Source of the DNA: an uncultured Litorivicinus sp.
GTDB taxonomy: Bacteria; Pseudomonadota; Gammaproteobacteria; Pseudomonadales; Litorivicinaceae
DNA length: 10,756 nt
Reading direction: 5' to 3'
NCBI GenBank assembly: GCA_938091715.1
Contig: CALKMT010000114.1
Span: 1 to 10,756, forward strand
Positions 1-6,161 of the stretch are shown one piece after another. How positions within the stretch are numbered: the first letter of the stretch is position 1; every line of letters begins with the position of its first letter. Under the pieces are notes generated by a model that did not search any database, was not told the DNA's origin, and worked only from the letters and a program-made list of their open reading frames with translations. A program made the translations under genes and the position numbers.

Positions 1-433
1 TTGGGGGCCGGTCGCGCCAGCCGGCTCGACGCGGATCCAAGATCAATCAACCACCGACTTTGAAAAAGCCTTGGCCCGGATTCAGGCCCCGCAAATTGAC
101 GCGTTGGGCTTTTTGGGGGGGCGCTGGGATCACAGCCTGGCCAACCTATCGGCCCTGATGGGCGCCAGCCATGTTCGGCTGCTGGATCAGCACCAATCCA
201 TCCGAGCCTGTCAGGATCACTACGCAGGCCAACATGCCCCGGGAGAAATCATCGGTGTGATACCGGCTACGCCCTGCCGGTTCGATCAAAGCACGGGATT
301 GAAATACCCCTTGGACGGGCTGGAGTTGGCCCTGGGCGCCGCGGTCGGATCATCCAACGAGGCGACGCAAAACCAAGTCGAAATAACCGGACAGGGTGTG
401 TTTTGGCTATGCTCGAACAGCCCTATTGGGTAA
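1..433 (+). CDS. Thiamine pyrophosphokinase (thiamine diphosphokinase), C-terminal part, 5' end outside the window
   Basis: Transfers a pyrophosphate group from ATP to thiamine to make the cofactor thiamine diphosphate; a cytosolic enzyme. The open frame enters from the left edge (first full codon at base 2) and gives 143 residues before TAA at 431-433. It carries the family hallmarks in order: a DQSTTDFEKAL segment of the catalytic domain, then LGFLGGRWDHSLANL (substrate-binding GGRxDHxLaN signature), then in the C-terminal beta domain STGLKYPLDG and VGSSNEAT, which bind thiamine. The missing part should be roughly the first third of a protein usually 210-230 residues long. An apparent TTG start at base 71 is internal, because the conserved DQSTTDFEK motif lies upstream of it. 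The last 11 bases overlap the end of the convergent Nudix gene. The family assignment is firm; the symbol is left blank because bacterial naming varies (thiN, TPK). Confidence 0.93.
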   Translation, partial: WGPVAPAGSTRIQDQSTTDFEKALARIQAPQIDALGFLGGRWDHSLANLSALMGASHVRLLDQHQSIRACQDHYAGQHAPGEIIGVIPATPCRFDQSTGLKYPLDGLELALGAAVGSSNEATQNQVEITGQGVFWLCSNSPIG

Positions 434-863
434 ATCCAAACTGTGAAAATGCCGAACCGTTTTGCATGTGCTGAAAGGCTTGGGGAATGTAGGTCATCCA
501 GGGCCAGTCGCCGGAGGGGTCGACCCATTCAATAGCCGCTGCCTTGTGCGGCTCGGCGTTGAGTGGTTGTCCGGTGAAGTCCGCCTGAAAAAACAAATCG
601 ATGACGTAACGTTCGGGAGTCAATCGGTGCATCGTATGCAACAGGGTCAGGCTGTCGGGATCGATTGATACGCCGACCTCTTCGGCGCATTCTCGTACTG
701 CGCATTGTGCCACCGATTCGCCTAGGTCGACTCCGCCCGCGGGCGGGCACCAAAGACCGTCCATGTAGCCTGTATTCTGGCGCTGCAGGGCCAGAATACG
801 GCCATCGCGCCAGAGCAGTACATAAACGGCCAGGTAGGCCTGTTGCCTAGGAATCGCCGGCAC
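423..863 (-). CDS. Nudix hydrolase, probably co-transcribed with recA
   Basis: A 146-residue Nudix protein. The Nudix box is complete at about residues 43-65 (G-x5-E-x7-R-E-x-x-E-E-x-G-x; E49, R57, E58, E61, E62), so metal-dependent hydrolysis of a nucleoside diphosphate derivative is expected. The RQNTGYMDGLW segment before the box and NAEPHKAAAIEWV after it match a common subfamily of small bacterial Nudix proteins whose substrates are mostly unassigned; I do not assign one. The start is GTG at 863 (complement), only 8 bases after the recA TAA. The upstream sequence offers only a weak GAG, so translation probably depends on ribosomes finishing recA. The 3' end overlaps the convergent thiamine pyrophosphokinase gene by 11 bases. 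The position suggests SOS-linked expression and perhaps a role in cleaning the nucleotide pool, which is inference. Confidence 0.9.
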   Translation of the reverse strand: MPAIPRQQAYLAVYVLLWRDGRILALQRQNTGYMDGLWCPPAGGVDLGESVAQCAVRECAEEVGVSIDPDSLTLLHTMHRLTPERYVIDLFFQADFTGQPLNAEPHKAAAIEWVDPSGDWPWMTYIPQAFQHMQNGSAFSQFGFTQ

Positions 864-871
864 GACTTGGA

Positions 872-1915
872 TTAGATCTCGTCGCTGGCCGCCGGGTCCT
901 CGGTCACTTCGTCTTCGGCCGTTAGATTTCGGGTCAACAGACGACGGCGAAGTTCACCCTCGATTTCCTGGGCCATCTCGGAGTGTTCATCTAGGTAGTT
1001 GCAAGCATTTGCCTTGCCTTGGCCGATCCGATCGCCTTTGTAGCTGTACCAGGCGCCCGACTTGTCTACCAAGCCCTCTTTAACCCCCCAGTCGATCACT
1101 TCGCCCATGCGGTAAATCCCTTTGCCGTACATGATCTGGAACTCGGCCTGGCGAAACGGCGGTGCCACTTTGTTCTTGACCACTTTGACTCGAGTTTCGT
1201 TACCCACCACTTCGTCACCGTTTTTGATCGCACCAATCCGGCGGATGTCCAGACGGACCGACGAGTAAAACTTCAAGGCGTTACCGCCAGTGGTGGTTTC
1301 CGGCGAGCCAAACATCACACCGATCTTCATACGAATTTGGTTGATAAAGATCACCATGCAGTTCGAACGCTTGATGTTGCCGGTAATTTTACGCAGGGCT
1401 TGGCTCATCAGACGGGCCTGCAATCCAACGTGGCTGTCACCCATGTCGCCTTCGATCTCTGCGCGGGGCGTCAAGGCCGCAACCGAATCCACGACCAGCA
1501 AATCAACACCGCCCGAGCGCACCAGCATGTCGGTGATTTCAAGCGCGTGCTCACCGGTGTCCGGCTGTGACACCAGCAAACTGCCAACGTCGACCCCCAA
1601 CTTTCCAGCGTATTCAGGATCCAAGGCGTGCTCGGCATCAATAAAGGCCGCAGTGCCCCCATTTTTTTGGCATTCCGCAATGGCCTGCAGGGTCAGCGTG
1701 GTCTTACCGGAACTTTCCGGGCCGTAAATTTCTACAATTCGACCGACCGGCAATCCACCAATGCCCAAGGCAATGTCCAGGCCCAAGGAGCCGGTTGAAA
1801 TCGATGGAATCGCTTCAATCGGGGCATCGCCCATGCGCATAATCGAGCCCTTGCCAAATTGGCGCTCGATCTGGGTTAAGGCGGCGTCTAGTGCTTTGCT
1901 GCGGTTGTCGCTCAT
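872..1915 (-). CDS. recA: RecA recombinase and SOS co-protease
   Basis: Forms ATP-dependent filaments on single-stranded DNA, drives strand exchange and stimulates LexA self-cleavage. The 347-residue product is full length (E. coli RecA is 353). Walker A is GPESSGKT at residues 65-72 and Walker B is LLVVD at 139-143. DNA-binding loop L1 (EGDMGDSHVG) and loop L2 (GSPETTTGGNALKF) are intact, as is the FINQIRMKIGVMFG core. The C-terminal tail is acidic (repeated D and E), the usual autoregulatory tail, and there is no intein. The ATG at 1915 is preceded by GGAAG 6 bases upstream. The gene has its own promoter with a LexA box and is followed at 8 bases by a Nudix gene instead of the recX found next to recA in many gammaproteobacteria. 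Confidence 0.99.
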   Translation of the reverse strand: MSDNRSKALDAALTQIERQFGKGSIMRMGDAPIEAIPSISTGSLGLDIALGIGGLPVGRIVEIYGPESSGKTTLTLQAIAECQKNGGTAAFIDAEHALDPEYAGKLGVDVGSLLVSQPDTGEHALEITDMLVRSGGVDLLVVDSVAALTPRAEIEGDMGDSHVGLQARLMSQALRKITGNIKRSNCMVIFINQIRMKIGVMFGSPETTTGGNALKFYSSVRLDIRRIGAIKNGDEVVGNETRVKVVKNKVAPPFRQAEFQIMYGKGIYRMGEVIDWGVKEGLVDKSGAWYSYKGDRIGQGKANACNYLDEHSEMAQEIEGELRRRLLTRNLTAEDEVTEDPAASDEI

Positions 1916-1921
1916 GCTGTT

Positions 1922-1926
1922 CTTCC
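1922..1926 (-). promoter_or_regulatory. Ribosome binding site of recA
   Basis: GGAAG read on the minus strand, 6 bases upstream of the ATG at 1915. This supports the standard recA start, which gives the family-typical MSDNRSKALD N-terminus. Confidence 0.7.
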
Positions 1927-1976
1927 GTAAGTGGGCCAGACCAGAAAGCTAAGGCATCTGGCGCGGTTAATCTGTC

Positions 1977-2007
1977 AGTCTTTGTATATTTATACAGTAG
2001 TCTTTGT
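1977..2007. repeat. 9-base direct repeat flanking the recA -10/LexA box
   Basis: AGTCTTTGT (plus strand) occurs at 1977-1985 and again at 1999-2007, 22 bases apart start to start, which is about two turns of the DNA helix. The first copy overlaps the degenerate half of the LexA box and the second lies in the spacer of the promoter. The repeat is exact; any function is unknown. Confidence 0.7.
1982..1997 (-). promoter_or_regulatory. LexA-binding SOS box of recA
   Basis: On the minus strand the sequence is CTGTATAAATATACAA, one base off the gammaproteobacterial consensus CTGT-N8-ACAG (the last G is A), with the preferred A/T-rich core. It lies 66 bases upstream of the recA start and covers the -10 element, so LexA bound here should block RNA polymerase. 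It marks recA, and probably the Nudix gene behind it, as SOS-controlled. Confidence 0.88.
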
Positions 2008-2017
2008 CTGACGCCAA
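1989..2017 (-). promoter_or_regulatory. recA promoter (-35 TTGGCG, -10 TATAAA)
   Basis: Read on the minus strand, TTGGCG (2017-2012) and TATAAA (1994-1989) are separated by exactly 17 bases and match the sigma-70 consensus at 4 of 6 and 5 of 6 positions. The -10 lies inside the LexA box. Transcription would begin near 1982, leaving a leader of about 65 bases. The element sits in the 105-base gap between hda and recA, in which I see no clear terminator. Confidence 0.75.
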
Positions 2018-2020
2018 GGG

Positions 2021-2680
2021 TCAATCTTGCGAGCCTAGAATCTGGCGAACCAGGGGCACGGTCAAGGGTCGTTGCAGCTGTAACGCGCCTCGTTCTAGCT
2101 GCGCTAACAAGGATGAAAGCTGGGCAATCGAACGGGCGTGACGACGCAATAAATAGTTGACGACCTCGTCGGGCAATTTCAAATCCACCAGCCGCGCTCG
2201 ACGCTCCAACGCCGAGCGAAGGTGGGATTCTTGCAACGGCTTTAATGAGTACTGGGGCAGTTGAGCCATGCGCGAGCGCAGATCCGGGATTGTCCACTGG
2301 GCATCGTCCACGGGACGACGCGCCAAACACACCAACGGAGTCCCGGCATCCAAGCAGGCGTTCCACAAGGCAAACAAGGCCTCTTCCCAGCGGGGGTCGC
2401 CGGCCACAGAATCGATGTCATCCAGATACAGCAACGAAAACTGCTCGAGTCCCTCCAGCACTTCGGGTACCAGCACGCTGTCTGCCAGGGACAGATAAAA
2501 CCCACCGGCGTTGGCGACATGGGCCTGTGCCAAATGGGTCCGCCCCGAGCCAACCGGCCCGTGAATCCATAGCGACTGATGTTGCGCCATGGCGTCGAGC
2601 ACCTGTTGGTTATCGCCCGGTTCAAACGCCGCCAAATGCGTATCCGGCTGCGGCCATGGATTCAAGACGCCCTGCTTCAC
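2021..2680 (-). CDS. hda: Hda, DnaA regulatory inactivator
   Basis: A DnaA-related AAA+ protein. With the DNA-loaded sliding clamp it promotes hydrolysis of DnaA-bound ATP and prevents re-initiation of replication (RIDA). With the GTG at 2680 the product is 219 residues. FxPGDN (residues 19-24) opens the AAA+ domain, Walker A is GPVGSGRTH (41-49) with Arg in place of Lys as is usual in Hda, and Walker B is LLYLDDID (83-90). LRSRM (134-138) contains the arginine-finger region, and a sensor II-like helix follows near residue 183. There is no DNA-binding domain IV, which separates it from DnaA. I chose GTG 2680 because it forms a GTGA overlap with the stop of the upstream DUF2066 gene and gives the family length; a TTG at 2689 would add three residues. 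The N-terminal clamp-binding motif is degenerate. Confidence 0.93.
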   Translation of the reverse strand: MKQGVLNPWPQPDTHLAAFEPGDNQQVLDAMAQHQSLWIHGPVGSGRTHLAQAHVANAGGFYLSLADSVLVPEVLEGLEQFSLLYLDDIDSVAGDPRWEEALFALWNACLDAGTPLVCLARRPVDDAQWTIPDLRSRMAQLPQYSLKPLQESHLRSALERRARLVDLKLPDEVVNYLLRRHARSIAQLSSLLAQLERGALQLQRPLTVPLVRQILGSQD

Positions 2681-3678
2681 GGCACCCAACGCACCGCCGT
2701 CTGGACGGCGATCGGTGTCTCTACAGGATCGGCGGCGACCAGGTTGTCCAGGCCCGCCAGGAGCGATTCCAACTGTTCGACGCGAGCGCCGGTCTGCAAA
2801 CGAAAGACGGTGACCTCAGGATCGGAGTACACCGCATGGGCTCGGTCTATCGCATCCTGGGCACGCAGATACTCGATCAAGACCTGATACCCCCGGGGCG
2901 TCAGTCCGTACACCGCCAGATCTTGTTGGCCGATACCCGAGATCGCATATTGGCTGACCAACTCGGGCAACCACCATTGAAACAATCCTTCTGCCAGGGC
3001 TTCAGGCGAGGCAAAGGAACGGTCCAAACGACGACCGTCCTGGGTTTTGATGCTGACCTGCCAACCTTGCCCGGTCTGAACGACCCGTCCGGCATTAAAA
3101 GTTTCGCTGTAGCGCGGCGCGGCCTGCTCTACCCCGTCCATAAACAAGCCCCACAACTCGCTGAAGTTAACCAAACCACGATCGGCCTGGTCCCAGTCCG
3201 GGACCGCGACCGGCAACTGCCAGCGCTCAGCCTGGTCTTGCAACGCACGCCAAATAACCGACGAGGGATCCGCCGTCAGCGGCTGACGGCCCTGGCCTTG
3301 GTCGACCAACAGCCATAACCATTGTGCCGGCCGCGGTTGGGTCCAAACCGGCGCGCCCAATGCTTGGACTTGGCGACGTAATTCAGGGTCCACGGTTAAC
3401 GTTGCGACGCGACTGATCTCGTCTAGGTCGGACTGAAATCCCCAAGACAGAATCCAAGGCTGTGGCTGCTCGAGCAACATCGCGTAGGGGCCGGGGCTTA
3501 GGATCGGCTGACCGATCAGACGCTCGATCACGGTGGTTAATGCGCGGGTCTGTATCGCGGGATCACTGCCCTGCGCCTGCTCTGGCAGAGCGATCGAGAC
3601 CTGATATAGCGACTGGCCATGCGCTTGGCCTAACAACAGTAGAAGCGCCAAGCCCGCGCCCTGGAATAGCTTGAACAA
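2677..3678 (-). CDS. DUF2066 domain-containing secreted protein
   Basis: A 333-residue protein of the DUF2066 family (COG3249), conserved in gammaproteobacteria next to hda and purM; its molecular role is not known. The N-terminus MFKLFQGAGLALLLLLG followed by QAHG looks like a Sec signal peptide cut near residue 21, so a periplasmic or envelope location is likely. Family-like segments are visible: IQTRALTTVIERLIGQP near residue 45, and a long C-terminal part with FNAGRVVQTGQGWQVS and YGLTPRGYQVLIEYL. The start is TTG at 3678: it follows a good GAGG ribosome site at 8 bases, and it leads straight into the signal peptide. The gene ends inside the start of hda (GTGA), implying coupled translation. 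In Pseudomonas a perM-type permease gene often lies between these two; it is absent here. Confidence 0.87.
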   Translation of the reverse strand: MFKLFQGAGLALLLLLGQAHGQSLYQVSIALPEQAQGSDPAIQTRALTTVIERLIGQPILSPGPYAMLLEQPQPWILSWGFQSDLDEISRVATLTVDPELRRQVQALGAPVWTQPRPAQWLWLLVDQGQGRQPLTADPSSVIWRALQDQAERWQLPVAVPDWDQADRGLVNFSELWGLFMDGVEQAAPRYSETFNAGRVVQTGQGWQVSIKTQDGRRLDRSFASPEALAEGLFQWWLPELVSQYAISGIGQQDLAVYGLTPRGYQVLIEYLRAQDAIDRAHAVYSDPEVTVFRLQTGARVEQLESLLAGLDNLVAADPVETPIAVQTAVRWVP

Positions 3679-3759
3679 ACAACAATCCTCTCAATTGGCG
3701 CTACATCTTAACGCGGCTCAAGGGTAGAATGCGCACCTTTCACGAAGGCCGGGGACGAA
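3679..3759. promoter_or_regulatory. Divergent promoter region between DUF2066-hda and purM-purN
   Basis: Eighty-one non-coding bases between two divergent genes. On the plus strand TAGAAT at 3725-3730 is a reasonable -10 hexamer for purM (5 of 6), though no good -35 stands at the right distance; transcription would begin near 3737. On the minus strand TAAGAT (3710-3705) is a weaker -10 candidate for DUF2066-hda. I see no clear PurR operator. GGGGA at 3751-3755, close to the purM ATG, may serve as its ribosome site. Confidence 0.5.
3687..3690 (-). promoter_or_regulatory. Ribosome binding site fixing the TTG start of the DUF2066 gene
   Basis: GAGG on the minus strand (inside GAGAGGA), 8 bases before TTG 3678. 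No ATG or GTG in frame lies between it and the signal peptide, so it supports the rare TTG start. Confidence 0.65.
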
Positions 3760-4785
3760 ATGAGCGACTCAAAGGGATTGGACTACCGCGCAGCGGGCGT
3801 TGACATTGATGCAGGGAACGAGCTGGTAAAACGAGTTGGCCCCCTGGCGGCAGCGACCCGACGCCCAGAAATGCTGGGCAGTATTGGCGGCTTTGGCGCC
3901 TTGACTCGCCTGCCCACCGGTTATGACCAGCCGGTATTGGTCAGCGGCACCGACGGAGTGGGCACCAAACTTCGCTTGGCATTGGACAGCAATCAGTTGG
4001 ACGGCATCGGCATCGATTTGGTCGCCATGTGCGTTAACGACATCCTAACGCTGGGTGCGGAACCGCTTATTTTCTTGGATTACTACGCCACAGGGCGGCT
4101 GGATGTCGACGCAGCGACGCGAGTCATCAGCGGCATTGCCGAGGGATGCAAACAATCCGGCGCCACCTTGGCCGGGGGCGAAACCGCCGAAATGCCGGGC
4201 CTGTATGACGGGGACGATTTTGACCTAGCCGGTTTCTGTGTCGGCGTCGTCGAGGAAAGCCAGATCATTGACGGCACCCGCTGCGAAGCGGGCGACGTTG
4301 TCATTGCCTTGCCCTCCTCGGGTCCGCACTCCAATGGCTACTCGCTGATTCGCAAAATTCTCGAAGTTTCTGAGGCCGATCTAAACCAAGATCTGGATGG
4401 CAAACCCTTGATCGATCACTTGATGGCGCCGACCACAATTTACGCCCAAGAGATCCTGGTGTTGATGCGCGAGTTGACCATCAAGGCCATGTCACACATT
4501 ACCGGCGGCGGATTGATTGAAAACCTACCCCGCGTGCTACCCAAAGGCATCGGCGCCCATTTGGATCGCAGCAGTTGGGAAATGCCCGCGGTCTTTGACT
4601 GGTTACAGCAGGCCGGCCAGGTCGACGATCACGAGATGGCTCGGGTCTTTAACCTGGGTGTTGGCATGTGCATCGTGGTCAGCGCCGCAGACAGCGCCAA
4701 AGCACTAGCCGTGTTGGGCGCCATGGATGCCGAACCCTGGGTAATTGGCGAGCTCAACGATTCCGGACAACTCACCCTGGCGTGA
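3760..4785 (+). CDS. purM: Phosphoribosylformylglycinamidine cyclo-ligase (AIR synthetase)
   Basis: Closes the imidazole ring of purines: ATP-dependent conversion of FGAM to aminoimidazole ribonucleotide, in the cytosol. The 341 residues match the usual length (about 345). Visible family motifs are DYRAAGVDIDAGNELV at the N-terminus, then VSGTDGVGTKLRLA (ATP and substrate loop), GIGIDLVAMCVNDI, the TLAGGETAEMPGLY signature, and GPHSNGYSLIRK, followed by HITGGGLIENLPRVLP in the C-terminal half. The start is ATG 3760 with GGGGA just upstream. The stop overlaps the start of purN in a GTGA junction, so these two purine enzymes are made from one message and probably by coupled translation. Nothing unusual is seen. 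Confidence 0.98.
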   Translation: MSDSKGLDYRAAGVDIDAGNELVKRVGPLAAATRRPEMLGSIGGFGALTRLPTGYDQPVLVSGTDGVGTKLRLALDSNQLDGIGIDLVAMCVNDILTLGAEPLIFLDYYATGRLDVDAATRVISGIAEGCKQSGATLAGGETAEMPGLYDGDDFDLAGFCVGVVEESQIIDGTRCEAGDVVIALPSSGPHSNGYSLIRKILEVSEADLNQDLDGKPLIDHLMAPTTIYAQEILVLMRELTIKAMSHITGGGLIENLPRVLPKGIGAHLDRSSWEMPAVFDWLQQAGQVDDHEMARVFNLGVGMCIVVSAADSAKALAVLGAMDAEPWVIGELNDSGQLTLA

Positions 4786-5402
4786 GCATCCTAGCCCTGG
4801 CCAGCGGAAGCGGCTCAAACTTCCAAGCCTTACTAGACGATGCGCGAATCCGTGAATCCCTGGTCGGGCTGATCTGCAACCGGCCCGGCGCCGGCTGTCT
4901 GGCCCGTGCCGAGGCAGCTCAGGTGCCGCATCACTTGATCGACCATAGGTCGTTCGCCGACCGGGAACAGTTTGACCAAGCGCTGGCAAAAACGATCCGC
5001 CAGATCCAGCCGGATTGGATTGTGATGGCCGGATTCATGCGCATATTAAGCGAGCCCTTTATGCGCGAATTTGAAGGACAAATGCTGAATATTCACCCAT
5101 CCCTGCTGCCAAAATATAAGGGGCTGAACACGCATCAGCGGGCCATTGATGCCGGTGACACCCAGGCCGGTGTCAGTGTCCATTGGGCCACCGCGGAACT
5201 GGATGGCGGCCCAATCATTGCCCAGCGCCGGGTCCCCATCCAACCGGGGGATACCGCATCAGACCTGGCGAGCCGAGTACTGGCGCAAGAACATCAGGTG
5301 TACCCCACGGTCTGCCATGCCCTGCTGGATCAACGTCTGGCTCTGCGAGATGGGCAAACTTACCTGGACGATCGCCCATTAATCGATCTCAATCGGTTTT
5401 AG
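4782..5402 (+). CDS. purN: Phosphoribosylglycinamide formyltransferase (GAR transformylase)
   Basis: Transfers the formyl group of 10-formyltetrahydrofolate to glycinamide ribonucleotide, the third step of de novo purine synthesis. With GTG 4782 the product is 206 residues (E. coli 212). It begins MSILALASGSGSNFQAL, the phosphate-binding start of the family. The catalytic residues are present: N103 and H105 in LNIHPSLLPKYKG, and D141 in AELDGGPIIAQ. MAGFMRILS, part of the folate-binding region, is also intact. The frame stays open upstream to 4668, but that stretch lies inside purM out of frame and lacks family similarity. The GTG sits in a GTGA overlap with the purM stop, and the sequence just after it is the expected N-terminus. 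Confidence 0.97.
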   Translation: MSILALASGSGSNFQALLDDARIRESLVGLICNRPGAGCLARAEAAQVPHHLIDHRSFADREQFDQALAKTIRQIQPDWIVMAGFMRILSEPFMREFEGQMLNIHPSLLPKYKGLNTHQRAIDAGDTQAGVSVHWATAELDGGPIIAQRRVPIQPGDTASDLASRVLAQEHQVYPTVCHALLDQRLALRDGQTYLDDRPLIDLNRF

Positions 5403-5422
5403 TCCAGTAAAAGCTAGAGACA

Positions 5423-5437
5423 CAGATTCGGAATCTG
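5423..5437. repeat. 15-base palindrome upstream of the DUF3108 gene
   Basis: CAGATTC-G-GAATCTG is a perfect inverted repeat with 7-base arms around one central base, placed between purN and the DUF3108 gene and ending just before a candidate -10 element. It could be a regulator operator or a short hairpin. No T-tract follows directly, so it is a poor intrinsic terminator. Confidence 0.6.
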
Positions 5438-5450
5438 CTAGGCTCGATTT
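5436..5450 (+). promoter_or_regulatory. Candidate extended -10 promoter for the DUF3108 gene
   Basis: TGCTAGGCT (5436-5444) has the TGn extension followed by a weak hexamer TAGGCT. A start about 7 bases downstream would fall at the ATG at 5451 itself, and no ribosome site is visible before that ATG. A leaderless transcript is therefore possible, but the hexamer matches consensus at only 3 of 6 positions. Confidence 0.35.
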
Positions 5451-6161
5451 ATGACCCTGACACTGTGCCGCAAGGCTCTATTGATCCCCATGCTGGTCCT
5501 GACATCGAGTTGGGCCTGTGCGCTGACGCCCTACCAAGCCGATTACCAGATGAGCTGGGACGTAGGGATAAAGCTGAAGGGCACGGCCTCCCAGCGACTC
5601 AGCCCCGATGAAGACCTTTGGAAAATCGAGCAGACCGCCAACGCATCCCTGGGCTCGATCGAGGAAACCAGTTGGTTTCGGCAAGACGCCACTGGCCGCA
5701 TTTTCCCACTGGAATTCGTCCGCAAGACACAAATTTTAGGCCGCGGCAAAGAACAGCAATACCGCTTCAACTGGAATCAATTTGAAGTTCAGATGGATGA
5801 CGAATTGTCGCTGGACATCCAACAAGGTGTGTTTGACCCCCTGACCCTGCAACTGGCCCTGCGACAGGCGCTAAGCCAAGGCACCGCGCTGCAGGTCAGC
5901 CTGGCAGATCGGGGCAAAATCAAAGCCTACCCCATGGAGAATTTGGGTCTTCAGACCCTGGACACCGCCTCAGGCCCGCTTAGCGCCGTTCAGTTGCGGT
6001 ACCGAAAAAACGCGGACAGCCACACGGATATGTGGTTCGACCCCAGTCGCGAGCACTTGATGGTCGCACTCAAAGCCACCCGTGATGGCAAAACCTTTGA
6101 GTTGCAGCTGACCGGTGCCGAGTTTTTCCCCAAGGATGCTACGCCTGCGACTCCCCAGTGA
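5451..6161 (+). CDS. DUF3108 domain-containing exported protein
   Basis: A 236-residue member of the DUF3108 family; function not known. The N-terminus MTLTLCRKALLIPMLVLTSS followed by WACA looks like a signal peptide cut near residue 24, giving mature LTPYQADYQ, so the protein is likely periplasmic or envelope-associated. The mature part begins with the family-typical YQADYQMSWDVGIKLKGTASQRL, is rich in beta-strand-like alternation, and contains FDPLTLQLALRQAL and DMWFDPSREHLMVALKA. DUF3108 genes also follow purN in Pseudomonas, so the location is conserved. The 48-base gap from purN suggests a separate or supplementary promoter. The stop overlaps the next gene's GTG start, linking its expression to the FemAB-like protein. 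Confidence 0.87.
   Translation: MTLTLCRKALLIPMLVLTSSWACALTPYQADYQMSWDVGIKLKGTASQRLSPDEDLWKIEQTANASLGSIEETSWFRQDATGRIFPLEFVRKTQILGRGKEQQYRFNWNQFEVQMDDELSLDIQQGVFDPLTLQLALRQALSQGTALQVSLADRGKIKAYPMENLGLQTLDTASGPLSAVQLRYRKNADSHTDMWFDPSREHLMVALKATRDGKTFELQLTGAEFFPKDATPATPQ

Noticed and set aside
41..49. The window's left end as a mobile-element or attachment-site border
   Set aside because: The thiamine pyrophosphokinase frame is intact from the first bases on, with no repeat or composition break.
1019..1570. Plus-strand open frame of 183 codons opposite recA
   Set aside because: It lies wholly inside recA, whose protein is strongly conserved; its His/Val/Asp-rich translation matches no family I know and looks like a reverse-frame shadow.
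1942..1962. CCAGA/TCTGG hairpin in the recA leader as a terminator or attenuator
   Set aside because: It has only five pairs with a large loop and no T-tract; it is likely chance.
2245..3318. Plus-strand open frame of 357 codons opposite hda and DUF2066
   Set aside because: It is antisense to two well-supported genes, is rich in Arg, Pro, Thr and Gln as expected of a shadow frame in GC-rich DNA, and shows no domain or convincing start site.
4668..4781. N-terminal extension of purN
   Set aside because: The frame is open but runs inside purM out of frame, and the family N-terminus begins exactly at GTG 4782.
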